Below are positions 21,989 to 32,153 of a stretch of 33,716 nt of DNA, in pieces. Position numbers and translations under genes: made by a program. The notes under the pieces were generated by a model, which worked only from the letters and a program-made list of their open reading frames with translations, ran no database searches and was not told the origin of the DNA. Source of the stretch: Oxalobacteraceae bacterium. GTDB lineage: Bacteria; Pseudomonadota; Gammaproteobacteria; Burkholderiales; Burkholderiaceae_D. The stretch is from contig JAIXYM010000159.1 of assembly GCA_027490255.1 (NCBI GenBank), positions 1-33,716 on the forward strand. Direction: 5' to 3'. How positions within the stretch are numbered: position 1 is the first letter of the stretch; each line of letters starts with the position of its first letter.

Positions 21989-23191
21989 TTACACGCGCTC
22001 AATAACTACAGCAATGCCCTGCCCCACACCGATACACATAGTACAGAGCGCATAACGTCCGCCCGTGCGATGCAGCTGATACATCGCTGTTGTCACCAGC
22101 CGCGCACCACTCATGCCGAGCGGATGACCAAGGGCAATCGCGCCACCGTTCGGATTGACGCGCGGGTCATTGTCGGCAATGCCCAACTGACGCAAGACAG
22201 CTAAACCCTGCGCAGCAAACGCCTCATTGAGCTCAATCACATCCATCTGAGCCAGTGTCATTCCGGTTTGCGCCATAAGCTTTTGCACTGCCGGCACCGG
22301 ACCTATACCCATCACGCGCGGCGCCACACCAGCCGTTGCCATCCCGATCACGCGCGCCTTGGGTGTCAATCCGAATCGTCGTGCACTGTCTTCATCTGCC
22401 AGCAGCAGTGCGCACGCGCCATCGTTGACGCCCGACGCATTGCCTGCTGTGACCGTTCCATCGGGACGTACCACGCCTTTGAGTTTGGCAAGCGCCTCGA
22501 CACTGGTCGCACGCGGATGCTCATCGTGCATCACCGTCAACGGGTCTCCTTTTTTCTGAGGAATGACAACGGGGATAATTTCATCTGCAAGTACACCAGA
22601 AGCTTGGGCAGCTGCAGCCTTGTTTTGGCTAGCTACCGCAAACAGATCCTGATCGGCACGGCTGATCTGATAATCCGTGGCGACGTTCTCTGCTGTTTCT
22701 GGCATTGCATCGACACCGTACAAGGCCTTCATCTGCGGATTAACAAAACGCCAGCCTATGGTGGTGTCAAAAATTTGCGCGTTACGTGAGAACGCAGTAT
22801 CGGCTTTACCCATAACAAAGGGAGCGCGCGTCATGGACTCAACACCGCCTGCGATCATCAGATGTGCGTCACCCGACTTGATTGCGCGAGCAGCGGTACC
22901 TAGTGCATCCATACCGGAGCCACAAAGACGATTGATCGTCGCCCCTGGCACATCGATAGGCAAGCCAGCCAGAAGCGATGACATACGCGCCACATTGCGA
23001 TTGTCTTCGCCAGCTTGATTCGCACAACCAAAAATCACTTCATCAACTGCGCTCCAGTCAACGGTAGGGTTACGCTCTTGCAGTGCGCGTAAGGGTATGG
23101 CGCCGAGGTCGTCAGCCCGAACATCTTTCAGTGCACCGCCAAAACGGCCTATGGGCGTACGTATTGCATCGCAAATGAAGGCATGCTTCAT
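21989..23191 (-). CDS. pcaF: 3-oxoadipyl-CoA thiolase
   Basis: 400 residues, the standard PcaF length. Thiolase catalytic residues are C90 (INRLCGSGMDAL), the His in GGAIALGHPLGMSGAR (about 356) and C386 (CTMCIGVGQG). It splits 3-oxoadipyl-CoA with CoA into succinyl-CoA and acetyl-CoA, the last step of the pathway. Position after pcaIJ and before pcaHG supports this over a general acetoacetyl-CoA thiolase. The 51-bp gap to pcaJ contains no terminator. Confidence 0.93.
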   Translation of the reverse strand: MKHAFICDAIRTPIGRFGGALKDVRADDLGAIPLRALQERNPTVDWSAVDEVIFGCANQAGEDNRNVARMSSLLAGLPIDVPGATINRLCGSGMDALGTAARAIKSGDAHLMIAGGVESMTRAPFVMGKADTAFSRNAQIFDTTIGWRFVNPQMKALYGVDAMPETAENVATDYQISRADQDLFAVASQNKAAAAQASGVLADEIIPVVIPQKKGDPLTVMHDEHPRATSVEALAKLKGVVRPDGTVTAGNASGVNDGACALLLADEDSARRFGLTPKARVIGMATAGVAPRVMGIGPVPAVQKLMAQTGMTLAQMDVIELNEAFAAQGLAVLRQLGIADNDPRVNPNGGAIALGHPLGMSGARLVTTAMYQLHRTGGRYALCTMCIGVGQGIAVVIERV

Positions 23192-23242
23192 GAATAAATC
23201 CCAAATTGAAATGAAATCAAATGAAAAACTGAATGCGTTACA

Positions 23243-23881
23243 TCATGCGGCCCGCAAAGGCACGCCGGTAATGCTCTGCAATTCATCCAGAGTAAGGCCC
23301 GGTGCCAAATCACGCACTATCAAGCCGTCGTCAGAAATGTCGATCACAGCCAAATCAGTGTAAATACGCGATACGCAACCCACCCCTGTTAAGGGATAAG
23401 TACAGCGGTCCACTATTTTGCTCTCGCCTGATTTGGTTTGATGTTCCATCATGACGAATACGCGCTTGGCACCAGTCGCCAGATCCATCGCGCCGCCGAC
23501 AGCAGGAATCGCATCGGGAGCACCCGTATGCCAGTTCGCAAGATCACCCGTTCGCGAAACCTGAAATGCACCCAGTACGCAAATATCCAGATGACCGCCG
23601 CGCATCATCGCAAATGAATCAGCCTGATGAAAATACGCACCGCCTGTCAGCAAGGTCACCGGCTGCTTGCTTGCATTGATCAGATCGCCATCCTCGTCGC
23701 CGGGTGCGGGTGCAGGACCCATACCGAGTATGCCGTTCTCGCTATGGAGAAAAATATCTTTCGATGTCTCGAGATGGTTGGCGACTAAGGTCGGTAAGCC
23801 AATACCGAGATTGACGTAGCAGCCTTCGGGAATATCTCGGGCTACCAGCTGTGCGATTTCATCGCGCGTAAATCGCTTCAT
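23243..23881 (-). CDS. pcaJ: 3-oxoadipate CoA-transferase subunit B
   Basis: 212 residues of the family I CoA-transferase beta subunit. The catalytic Glu that forms the glutamyl-CoA thioester is E48 in HSENGILGMGP. GAYFHQADSFAMMRGGHLD and the C-terminal GVPL match the family. It moves CoA from succinyl-CoA to 3-oxoadipate. The start overlaps the pcaI stop by 4 bases (ATGA), so the two subunits are coupled for 1:1 assembly. Confidence 0.93.
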   Translation of the reverse strand: MKRFTRDEIAQLVARDIPEGCYVNLGIGLPTLVANHLETSKDIFLHSENGILGMGPAPAPGDEDGDLINASKQPVTLLTGGAYFHQADSFAMMRGGHLDICVLGAFQVSRTGDLANWHTGAPDAIPAVGGAMDLATGAKRVFVMMEHQTKSGESKIVDRCTYPLTGVGCVSRIYTDLAVIDISDDGLIVRDLAPGLTLDELQSITGVPLRAA

Positions 23882-24558
23882 TGACTGCCTCCAGCCACGC
23901 GCACTAGGCGCTTGACAAAAATACCGGGCGTCACAATCACTTCAGGATCCAGTTCACCCAGCGGGACCACATGATCAACCTGCGCGATCGTACATTTTGC
24001 GGCCATGGCCATGATCGGCGCAAAGTTGCGCGCTGCCTTTCGGTAGACTAGATTGCCCCAGCGATCGGCCTTCCAGGCCTTGATGAGTGCGACATCAGCA
24101 TGAATGGGCGATTCCAGTACATAGTGACGTCCATTGATGAGACGGGTCTCCTTGCCTTCAGCGAGCTGTGTGCCATATCCAGTGGCTGTAAAAAATCCCC
24201 CGATACCCGCACCTGCGGCACGAATACGTTCAGCCAGATTACCCTGCGGTGTAAGTTCTAATTCGATCTTGCCGCTGCGGTAAAGCCCGTCAAACACATG
24301 CGAATCGGTCTGTCGAGGATAAGAGCAAATGATTTTTCGCACACGGCCGGCGGCCAGTAAGGCCGCAAGACCTGTCTCACCATTGCCGGCGTTGTTGTTG
24401 ACGATAGTCAGATCGCGTGCGCCCTGAGCAATCAGGCCGTCAATCAGCGCGCTAGGCATGCCAGCGCTCCCGAATCCGCTAATCATGATGGTGGCACCAT
24501 CGGAGATACCCGCCATCGCAGTCGCAATGTCCGGGAAAATTTTGTCAATCAAATCCAT
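23878..24558 (-). CDS. pcaI: 3-oxoadipate CoA-transferase subunit A
   Basis: 226 residues from ATG 24558, giving the family N-terminus MDLIDKIFPDIATAM. A GTG at 24582 in frame would add 8 residues and has slightly better SD spacing, so the start is uncertain. The glycine-rich CoA-binding segment GATIMISGFGSAGMPSALI, NNNAGNGETG and GIGGFFTATGYGT are typical. It is the first gene of the pca operon and is divergent from the IclR regulator, which probably controls it from the shared 359-bp region. Confidence 0.92.
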   Translation of the reverse strand: MDLIDKIFPDIATAMAGISDGATIMISGFGSAGMPSALIDGLIAQGARDLTIVNNNAGNGETGLAALLAAGRVRKIICSYPRQTDSHVFDGLYRSGKIELELTPQGNLAERIRAAGAGIGGFFTATGYGTQLAEGKETRLINGRHYVLESPIHADVALIKAWKADRWGNLVYRKAARNFAPIMAMAAKCTIAQVDHVVPLGELDPEVIVTPGIFVKRLVRVAGGSQ

Positions 24559-24917
24559 GCCTCCCGGTGCGCGCGTCCGCACACCCGTCTCGCCTCGTTA
24601 CATCCACCCAGGAAACGCAGCGCCAACGAGGCCTTGTTCACATAACAAGGCTCGCAGTGTATCCCTGCAATTTCTCTACGGCAAGAAAATGGGCAAGACT
24701 CCTGCGCGGACAGCCCTCTTGGGTGATGTAGCGTCCGCCATAGCTGTGCCTGTTTCGCAACAGAATTCAGCAATTCCTACACTCAATGATTTGCTCTTTC
24801 TCTCTTGAGAGCAACGATTATCAAAAAAACATGGGGTTCCGTTACGGTAACCCTCCGCCGCGTCCTGTAACAGTTTCCATTCTCGCGGTTCCCCCGTCAG
24901 TTCGATCGACTCCATTC
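24559..24917. other. pcaI-pcaR divergent control region
   Basis: 359 bp without a gene (the regulator frame can extend upstream to 24786 but that part looks non-conserved). It must hold promoters for the pca operon and its regulator. Two operator-like elements lie in its right half: CGATTATC (24815-24822) and an imperfect inverted repeat (24835-24852). Confidence 0.6.
24815..24852. promoter_or_regulatory. candidate PcaR operator region
   Basis: CGATTATC (24815-24822) matches the core of the reverse complement of the Pseudomonas PcaR box as I recall it (GTTCGATAATCGCAC). The next element, GGTTCCGTTACGGTAACC (24835-24852), is a near-symmetrical repeat. Both are near the regulator gene rather than beside pcaI, so either may serve autoregulation. 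Confidence 0.35.
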
Positions 24918-25817
24918 ATGAGCGCCCCGACCATGCAGAACTTATCTGAAGCAAAAACCGACACTATTGATTCCGACCGACCTCCTGAGCCAGCACCTGA
25001 AAATGTGCTGGCGACTGCGCCCCCCTCCCGACCACTGAGCATTGCGGAAGAAATCGATGCGCTGACTGACCCAAGTTTCATGACCTCGCTTGCGCGCGGC
25101 TTGGCCGTCATAAAAGCTTTCAGCGATCAGCGCCGCGCTATGACGATTGCACAGCTCAGCCACAAAACAGGTATTCCACGAGCAGCCGTTCGCCGCTGTC
25201 TCTACACACTGAAACAGCTCGGCTATGCCGACTCGGAGGCAAATAATTTTTTCCTGAAGCCTAAAATTCTGACCCTCGGGTATTCTTATCTTTCATCAAC
25301 ACCACTGACCATATCGGCTCAACCGGCACTCAATGAAATAAGTCGTGAACTTAATGAATCCTGCTCATTAGGCGTCCTCGAGGAAAATGAAGTCATCTAT
25401 ATTTCTCGTTCACAAAGCTCTCGCGTGATGTCCGTCGCATTAAATGCAGGCAGTCGAATACCCGCCTACTGCTCTTCCATGGGGCGCGTACTGCTCTCCA
25501 CGTTTTCGGAAGACGAACTCTCCGACTACTTTTCAAAAGTCCGTATGGTCGCCTTTACCGATCGTACCGTCACTGAGGAAAGTCAATTACGTGACATATT
25601 GAATGACGTACGACAGCGTGGTTACGCCGTCGTGGAAGAAGAACTGGAAATAGGTCTGCGATCCATCGCTGTCCCTGTACGAGGCGCCTCGGGAATACCT
25701 GTCGCTGCAATCTGCATCGGTGCTCAGGTGGGCCGTGCAGATCGAACACAACTCGAGCAGGGCTTTCTACCCCTCTTGCTGAATACAGCCAGCGAATTAT
25801 CCGTCTTGCTTCCCTAA
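24918..25817 (+). CDS. pcaR: IclR-family regulator of the beta-ketoadipate pathway (PcaR/PcaU type)
   Basis: 299 residues from ATG 24918; ATG 24933, 24831 and 24786 are also in frame and no good SD decides among them. After a Pro/Glu-rich leader of about 45 residues comes the PcaR-type helix-turn-helix: FMTSLARGLAVIKAFSDQRR, then TIAQLSHKTGIPRAAVRRCLYTLKQLGYA. The effector domain includes NESCSLGVLEENEVIYISRSQ and EEELEIGLRSIAVPVRG. Such proteins activate pca genes in response to 3-oxoadipate or protocatechuate. Divergence from pcaI is the usual arrangement. Its end lies 14 bp from the converging AraC gene. Confidence 0.87.
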   Translation: MSAPTMQNLSEAKTDTIDSDRPPEPAPENVLATAPPSRPLSIAEEIDALTDPSFMTSLARGLAVIKAFSDQRRAMTIAQLSHKTGIPRAAVRRCLYTLKQLGYADSEANNFFLKPKILTLGYSYLSSTPLTISAQPALNEISRELNESCSLGVLEENEVIYISRSQSSRVMSVALNAGSRIPAYCSSMGRVLLSTFSEDELSDYFSKVRMVAFTDRTVTEESQLRDILNDVRQRGYAVVEEELEIGLRSIAVPVRGASGIPVAAICIGAQVGRADRTQLEQGFLPLLLNTASELSVLLP

Positions 25818-25831
25818 GTAAGATCCATTTT

Positions 25832-26722
25832 TCAGGCCGGACGGGTTCGCGCACGGAATGCTATCGGTGCACTTCCCGTCTGACGCTTGAAGAAGCGTGT
25901 GAAATAAGCGGGGTCTGAAAAACCAAGCGCATCCGACACATCCTTGACGGGCATCGAAGTGTAAATCAAGTAACGCCTTGCCTCGAGTCCCATACGCGCA
26001 TGAATCAGGGCCAGTGCAGAATGACCGGTCAAATGGCGACATAAGGCGTTCAGATGTGCAGCACTGATGTCCAAGTTGAGTGCGTAAAACTCCAAAGGAT
26101 ATTGTTGCGCATAATTCGCTTCAATCAATTGCGAAAATCTTGCGAGATGTTCACGCCCCCGGAGTGAAGGCAATTCATCCTCCCGTGCTGGTAACAGTCT
26201 GGATAACCAGACCAGCAGCGATACCAGTTGTGCCTCCATCAGCAGATCACGATGCGCATCGCGATTTGCATACGCTTTATGAATGGTATGAAAAGCCACC
26301 TCGATCTGCTTTCGATCAGCACCGGGCTTGAGCGTACAAACCACAGGCGTATTCATCGCCTGCAATGCTGGCCCCAGATCCGGTTGCAAGCGCTGAAAAA
26401 AAGCATACGCCAGCGTAATGACCTCGCCATCAGCATCCGGAGAAAACCGGAAACCATGCACGCAGTGCTGAGGCAGCAGCAACACCTGCCCGCCCGATAA
26501 ATCCGCAAGACGGCCATCGAGCTCGACGCTGGCCTTGCCCCGTGCCAGCCATAGCATCTGGAACAGACCATGGTGCCGGTGCGGCTGAATCTCCCAATTG
26601 TGCAAGCGACTGCGCGCCGCGATGGACTCGCAGTGAACCAGATCAGGCGCGAGTTCGGGCGCTTTCTCCCCATACAGATGGTAGACAGGCACGGGAGGAA
26701 TCGATGTCTTTTTGCCAGCCAT
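25832..26722 (-). CDS. AraC-family regulator, PobR/PobC type
   Basis: 296 residues. The N-terminal cupin-like sensing domain (about 40-130) has IQPHRHHGLFQMLWLARGKA. The C-terminal AraC DNA-binding domain (about 195-290) has two helix-turn-helix units, the second in MPVKDVSDALGFSDPAYFTRFFKRQTGSAP. It is divergent from pobA across 135 bp, so it most likely activates pobA with 4-hydroxybenzoate as inducer; AraC-type PobC/PobR regulators are known for this gene in pseudomonads and relatives. No gene symbol is given because PobR names both AraC and IclR proteins. Confidence 0.87.
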   Translation of the reverse strand: MAGKKTSIPPVPVYHLYGEKAPELAPDLVHCESIAARSRLHNWEIQPHRHHGLFQMLWLARGKASVELDGRLADLSGGQVLLLPQHCVHGFRFSPDADGEVITLAYAFFQRLQPDLGPALQAMNTPVVCTLKPGADRKQIEVAFHTIHKAYANRDAHRDLLMEAQLVSLLVWLSRLLPAREDELPSLRGREHLARFSQLIEANYAQQYPLEFYALNLDISAAHLNALCRHLTGHSALALIHARMGLEARRYLIYTSMPVKDVSDALGFSDPAYFTRFFKRQTGSAPIAFRARTRPA

Positions 26723-26785
26723 TAAAAATCTGCGATTCGCTAAAAATCCTCGGAATGTACAAGTATTGCATGGGAAAGTCTATTC

Positions 26786-26803
26786 CGTTGCCATACGACA
26801 ACG
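26786..26803. promoter_or_regulatory. inverted repeat in the pobA promoter region
   Basis: CGTTG-N8-CAACG lies 55 bp upstream of pobA in the divergent region with the AraC gene. It is a candidate binding site by position only; AraC proteins more often use direct repeats. Confidence 0.25.
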
Positions 26804-26824
26804 CGGATCATGTTAGTTAAATAG

Positions 26825-28039
<1,215 letters not shown>

Positions 28040-28103
28040 GACGGCTGACAAGGTCCGCGAAGAATTCGATATCAACCGGTCGAACGCGGATCATGCGATG
28101 CCA

Positions 28104-30785
28104 TCACAGCGGCAGTCTCAGCTCAACAGTACCGGTCCCTGGGTGACTGGCAATATGAAATCCCAGATTTCTTGCCAACTCAATCAGCACGTGATTGTCG
28201 CTAAGTACCTCACCAACAATCACCTGCGTGCCTCGCTGACGAAAATACGCAATAAGCTTCGTCATCAGCATCTGACCCAGACCCAGACCTTTAAGGTCGG
28301 AGCGAATGATGATCGCAAATTCAGCATTGATATTGTCCGGATCCGCCACCGCACGAACCACACCTAAGGTCTCATCGCTACCATTTTCACTGAGTCGGAC
28401 AGCGACAAAGGCCATCTCGCGGTCATAATCAATTTGTGTCAGGCGCGCCAACTGCGAGGGCTGCAGTTCGCGCATATGAATGAACATTCGAAAACGCACA
28501 TCAGCAGGATCAAGCGCACTGAAAAACCGCAGGTGCGCCTCACCATCTTCTGGCCTGATCGGGCGCAAAGTCAATTCACTGCCCCGCCATTGCACGATCT
28601 CCTCCAGCGCCTGCGGATAAGGATGAATCGCGAGCCGATCATGCGGATGACGCAGATGCTGTGGCTTGAGCAGCACACGCGCATCAAGTGCAATCACACC
28701 TCGAGCATCAGCCAACAATGGGTTGATATCCAGTTCAGCTATCTCGGGCAGTTCAGCAGCCAGATGAGCAACCTGAATCAGTACTTGGTTAATTGCTTTC
28801 ATATCTGCCGCAGGTCGATTCCGATAGCCTGCAAGCAGTTTCGACACGCGGGTGCCCATGATCGTGTCGCGCGCCAGCACATCGTTCAGCGGCGGTAAGG
28901 CCAGCGCATGATCCTGCAACACCTCGACAGCAATCCCACCCTGACCAAACAAAAGCACTGGACCGAAAATCGGATCGGAGGTGATACCAACAATAAGCTC
29001 ATGCGCATCGGGCCAACGTATCATCTGCTGCACTGAAAAGCCGTTGAGTTTTGCATCGGGCCGTAACAACGTGAGCCGTTGCTGCATCGCCTTTGCTGCC
29101 TCTTTGACGGCTGCGACAGATTCCAGATCCAGTGCAACACCACCGACTTCCGTTTTGTGCGAAATGTCAGGGGATAAGAGCTTCACAGCGACAGGAAATC
29201 CTATCGCCTCTGCCAGCACTGCTGCCTCCTCAGGTGAATGCGCAACACGAGTTTCTGCAATCGGTATGTGACAGGCTTGCATCAACGTCTTCGCTTCAGG
29301 CTCGGTCAGCATCATCCGACCTTCGGCCAGCGCGCGATCAATAACAGCGCGCGCGGCTGGCAAATCCAAATCATCATAGGGCGTACCTGCGGAGGGCACT
29401 TGCATCAGCAGTCGCTGATTGCGTCGATACTCCACGACTTGCATGAATCCCTGCACAGCATCCTCGGGTGTGCCGAAATGCGCCAATCCCGCTTGGGAGA
29501 ATATCTGACGTGCCTCGCCCACTGACGCACCTCCCATCCAGCAAGCAATGATGTGATGACTTGATTGCTGCATCACCGGCGCCAGCGCACGCGCAATATC
29601 TGCGCTGGGCACAATCGCGGTCGGTGCGTGAATGAAAAGTATCGGATCCGATGGTTGGTGCTCAAGCAAGATGGAAAGAGCTTGCTGATATCGGGCAACC
29701 GGTGCATCACCAATGATATCGATCGGATTACCGCGCGACCAATTAGACGGCAACACCTTGTCGAGCGCAGCCATAGTTTTTTCGGACAGTGTTGCGAGCT
29801 CTCCACCTGAGAGCATGAGCGCATCAGTCGCCATAACACCGGGGCCACCGCCATTGGTCAGAATGATCAGCGATTCATTAGTCAGCGGCCGTGCTCTTGC
29901 CAGTGTTTCAACGGCGTCAAACAAAGCGTCAGTCGTCAATACACGTAACAAGCCGGCGCGGCGAATTGCAGCGTCATACACGGCATCATGACCCGCGAGT
30001 GCTCCGGTGTGTGAGGCAGCAGCACGCGCACCTTCGGGCACGCGACCTGCCTTGAGAATCACGACAGGCTTGTTACGTCCTGCTGCGCGTGCCGCCGACA
30101 TGAATTTGCGTGCGTTACGAATGTCTTCCACGTAAAGAAGAATGGATTGTGTCTGCGGATCGGTCGCCAGAAAATCAAGCACATCACCAACATCGACATC
30201 GCTTGCATCACCAAGCGAAATAAAACGCGAAAATCCGATACCGCGCTCTCTCGCCCAATCAAGAACCGCGGTAACCAGCGCACCCGACTGTGAGACAAAA
30301 GCCACTTTGCCCGGCAATGCATCGGTGGACGCAAAGCTTGCGTTGAGTTGCAAAGCGGGTACCAGCAGACCAACGCAATTCGGCCCAAGAATACGAAACA
30401 CATCAGGCTTTGCCGCATCGAGCATCGCCTGACGATAGGTGCGGCCATCACCATAGTCACCACCCATGCCGGCAGTTAAAACCACGGCCGCGCGCGTTCC
30501 TCGCTGTGCCAACTGGGTAATCAATCCGGGGACGGTGGCAGGTGGAGTTGCGATTACAGCCAATTCAGGAGTGATTGGCAGGCTCGCCACATCCGGATAC
30601 ACCGGCCAGTTCTGCAGACGCATGAGGCGAGGATTCACTGCCATCAACTTGGGATCACCTTGTGCGGCATACCCTTGCGACAAATTGGTCCAGACAGTGG
30701 CACCCACGCTGTGCGGCCGGTCACTTGCTCCGATCAACACGACTGATTTGGGAGAAAAAAGATATTCTAGGTTACGCAGGCTCAT
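28104..30785 (-). CDS. Pat/YfiQ-type protein acetyltransferase (NDP-forming acyl-CoA synthetase-GNAT fusion)
   Basis: 893 residues with domains in the order CoA-binding (1-140, VLIGASDRPHSVG), succinyl-CoA-ligase-like (150-460), ATP-grasp (about 480-705) and GNAT (about 720-893, with acetyl-CoA loop LKGLGLGQML). Proteins of this type acetylate lysines, classically acetyl-CoA synthetase. The phospho-His of active NDP-forming synthetases appears conserved as H259 in AASHTGALAGHD, so real ligase activity is possible. It is divergent from a universal stress protein across a 517-bp gap, with an FNR-like box 45-58 bp upstream of its ATG. It probably links acetyl-CoA status to low-oxygen stress (inference). 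Confidence 0.9.
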   Translation of the reverse strand: MSLRNLEYLFSPKSVVLIGASDRPHSVGATVWTNLSQGYAAQGDPKLMAVNPRLMRLQNWPVYPDVASLPITPELAVIATPPATVPGLITQLAQRGTRAAVVLTAGMGGDYGDGRTYRQAMLDAAKPDVFRILGPNCVGLLVPALQLNASFASTDALPGKVAFVSQSGALVTAVLDWARERGIGFSRFISLGDASDVDVGDVLDFLATDPQTQSILLYVEDIRNARKFMSAARAAGRNKPVVILKAGRVPEGARAAASHTGALAGHDAVYDAAIRRAGLLRVLTTDALFDAVETLARARPLTNESLIILTNGGGPGVMATDALMLSGGELATLSEKTMAALDKVLPSNWSRGNPIDIIGDAPVARYQQALSILLEHQPSDPILFIHAPTAIVPSADIARALAPVMQQSSHHIIACWMGGASVGEARQIFSQAGLAHFGTPEDAVQGFMQVVEYRRNQRLLMQVPSAGTPYDDLDLPAARAVIDRALAEGRMMLTEPEAKTLMQACHIPIAETRVAHSPEEAAVLAEAIGFPVAVKLLSPDISHKTEVGGVALDLESVAAVKEAAKAMQQRLTLLRPDAKLNGFSVQQMIRWPDAHELIVGITSDPIFGPVLLFGQGGIAVEVLQDHALALPPLNDVLARDTIMGTRVSKLLAGYRNRPAADMKAINQVLIQVAHLAAELPEIAELDINPLLADARGVIALDARVLLKPQHLRHPHDRLAIHPYPQALEEIVQWRGSELTLRPIRPEDGEAHLRFFSALDPADVRFRMFIHMRELQPSQLARLTQIDYDREMAFVAVRLSENGSDETLGVVRAVADPDNINAEFAIIIRSDLKGLGLGQMLMTKLIAYFRQRGTQVIVGEVLSDNHVLIELARNLGFHIASHPGTGTVELRLPL

Positions 30786-30829
30786 GGGGTGATGATAATG
30801 ATATTGATGAAATTCGAGGGGCTGATTAA

Positions 30830-30843
30830 TTGACTTGAATCAA
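30830..30843. promoter_or_regulatory. FNR/ANR-like box upstream of the acetyltransferase gene
   Basis: TTGAC-TTGA-ATCAA matches the FNR consensus TTGAT-N4-ATCAA at 9 of 10 arm positions. Its centre is 51 bp upstream of the acetyltransferase ATG; on that strand TATCAT lies about 36 bp past the centre as a possible -10. It could act on either divergent gene. Confidence 0.5.
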
Positions 30844-30972
30844 AAATTTCGAAGTCGCAGCGGCGATCACGCTATCTGGTACTGGACGCTGTTGGTGATA
30901 ACTCTTAGAGTTGAAATAAGTTATTCGTTGCCGTTAAAACGCGAAGAGCTGATCTGTGTTGATCATGCAAGG

Positions 30973-31040
30973 CTTGGGTGATCGGATTGCTTGTGCTGTC
31001 GGATTTCTTGGGTCATCGGATTAGTTGTGCTGTCGGATTT
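30973..31040. repeat. two tandem copies of a 34-bp repeat
   Basis: Copies at 30973-31006 and 31007-31040 begin CTTGGGT and end TGTGCTGTCGGATTT, identical at 31 of 34 bases. Fragments of the motif (CTTGGG at 31045, CATCGGAT at 31081) recur just downstream, so a third, decayed copy is likely. Confidence 0.85.
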
Positions 31041-31096
31041 TTGGCTTGGGAAATGTACTTATGTCCGTTATTTCTTAAGCCATCGGATACACAATG

Positions 31097-31269
31097 AAAG
31101 ACACTGGATCCCGGCCTGCGCCGGGATGACGAATTTGAGGCCATTAGCTCTTAAAACGTCATCCCGGCGCAGGGTGTAGCGGGGGTTTCAGACCGCATGC
31201 GGTCTACCCGCGAAACAGTCGTGGCGTAATCGCCATGGCGCGCCCTGCAAGGGGGGATCCAGTGTCTTT
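31097..31269. mobile_element. 173-bp MITE/REP-like intergenic element
   Basis: Perfect 16-bp terminal inverted repeats, AAAGACACTGGATCCC (31097-31112) and its reverse complement (31254-31269), extend to about 20 bp with one mismatch. Inside are a nested 17-bp inverted repeat, CCTGCGCCGGGATGACG (31115-31131) against 31157-31173, and a 16-bp palindrome AGACCGCATGCGGTCT (31190-31205). It encodes nothing and is G+C-richer than its flanks. The CTGGATCCCGGC...GCCGGGATGAC wording resembles widespread proteobacterial REP-type repeats. No clear target-site duplication is visible. Confidence 0.75.
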
Positions 31270-31302
31270 AATTAGCCGAAGTAAATTAAAAAGTGAGCCC
31301 CG

Positions 31303-32142
31303 ATGAACTTCAAAACCCTACTCGTCCACGTTGATACATCCAAACAATCCGCCACACGCATTGATCTAGCAGCACAAATGGCGATAACACACGACGCTCA
31401 CCTGATCGGCACTGCCATGACGGGAATTTCCCGCGTCGTCTTTCAAGACAACCCCATACGCCCACCCGACCCGGTGCTATTGCATCACGTAGATGCATTG
31501 CGTGACCATGCGCGGCGAGCACTGCAACAGTTTGAAGACAGGGCACATCTGGCAGGTGTCACCTCGGTGGAATCACGACTGGTTGATGACGATCCTGCTG
31601 CCGGCATGGGTATTCAAACGCGCTATGCCGATCTGGCTGTGATCGGGCAGTTCGATCCGGATGATCCTGTGCCGGGTCTGATGTCAGATTTCCCGGCCTC
31701 GGTACTGATGCAGAGTGCGCATCCGATACTGATCGTGCCTTTCACACACCAGAACATCAAGCCCTTCGCTCGCGCACTCATCGCCTGGGATGCCAGCATG
31801 ACCGCAAGCCGCGCAGTCACTGGCGCATTACCGTTGCTGCGAACGGCTTCCGTGGTCGATGTGGTGGTCTTCAATGCATCACCACAAGATGAGGCCCATG
31901 GTGAGGTGCCCGGGAGTGATCTCGCACTTTATTTAGCGCGACAGGGTGTCTCAGTGAATGTCATCAATCGCCGCACCGATATTGATATCGGCAATGCCTT
32001 GCTGTCGCTCTGCGCTGATCAGGAATCTGATCTACTGGTGATGGGCGGCTATGGCCACACGCGTTTACGGGAAATTCTACTCGGTGGGGCAACGCAGACT
32101 GTGCTGGAATCAATGACGCTGCCCGTGCTCATGTCCCACTAG
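31303..32142 (+). CDS. universal stress protein, tandem UspA domains
   Basis: 279 residues made of two Usp folds. The first (1-150) starts NFKTLLVHVDTSKQSA but lacks the ATP-binding glycine motif. The second (about 155-279) ends MGGYGHTRLREILLGGATQTVLE, which fits G-2x-G-9x-G-(S/T) ATP binding. Tandem Usp proteins often have one nucleotide-binding and one degenerate half. It likely responds to growth arrest or oxygen limitation. It converges on the single-domain Usp gene with an 11-bp gap. The SD is poor. Confidence 0.9.
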   Translation: MNFKTLLVHVDTSKQSATRIDLAAQMAITHDAHLIGTAMTGISRVVFQDNPIRPPDPVLLHHVDALRDHARRALQQFEDRAHLAGVTSVESRLVDDDPAAGMGIQTRYADLAVIGQFDPDDPVPGLMSDFPASVLMQSAHPILIVPFTHQNIKPFARALIAWDASMTASRAVTGALPLLRTASVVDVVVFNASPQDEAHGEVPGSDLALYLARQGVSVNVINRRTDIDIGNALLSLCADQESDLLVMGGYGHTRLREILLGGATQTVLESMTLPVLMSH

Positions 32143-32153
32143 TGATCGCGCTG

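Larger units (their letters stand above)
30786..31302. other. 517-bp gap with repeats and a regulatory box
   Basis: No gene is supported. From left to right it holds an FNR-like box (30830-30843), a weak sigma-70-like pair TTGAAA-N17-TTAAAA (30911-30939, plus), a 34-bp tandem repeat (30973-31040) and a MITE-like element (31097-31269), ending 33 bp before the first stress-protein gene. A frame at 30991-31179 crosses the repeats and is not a gene. Confidence 0.6.

Noticed and set aside
30991..31179. 62-codon frame in the repeat-rich gap
   Set aside because: It runs through the tandem repeat and MITE-like element; HWIPACAGMT-type translation is the usual product of such repeats, not a gene.
31097..31269. 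Considered as a CRISPR-like or insertion-sequence remnant
   Set aside because: No regularly spaced repeats and no transposase fragment; terminal inverted repeats with non-coding interior fit a MITE/REP element better.
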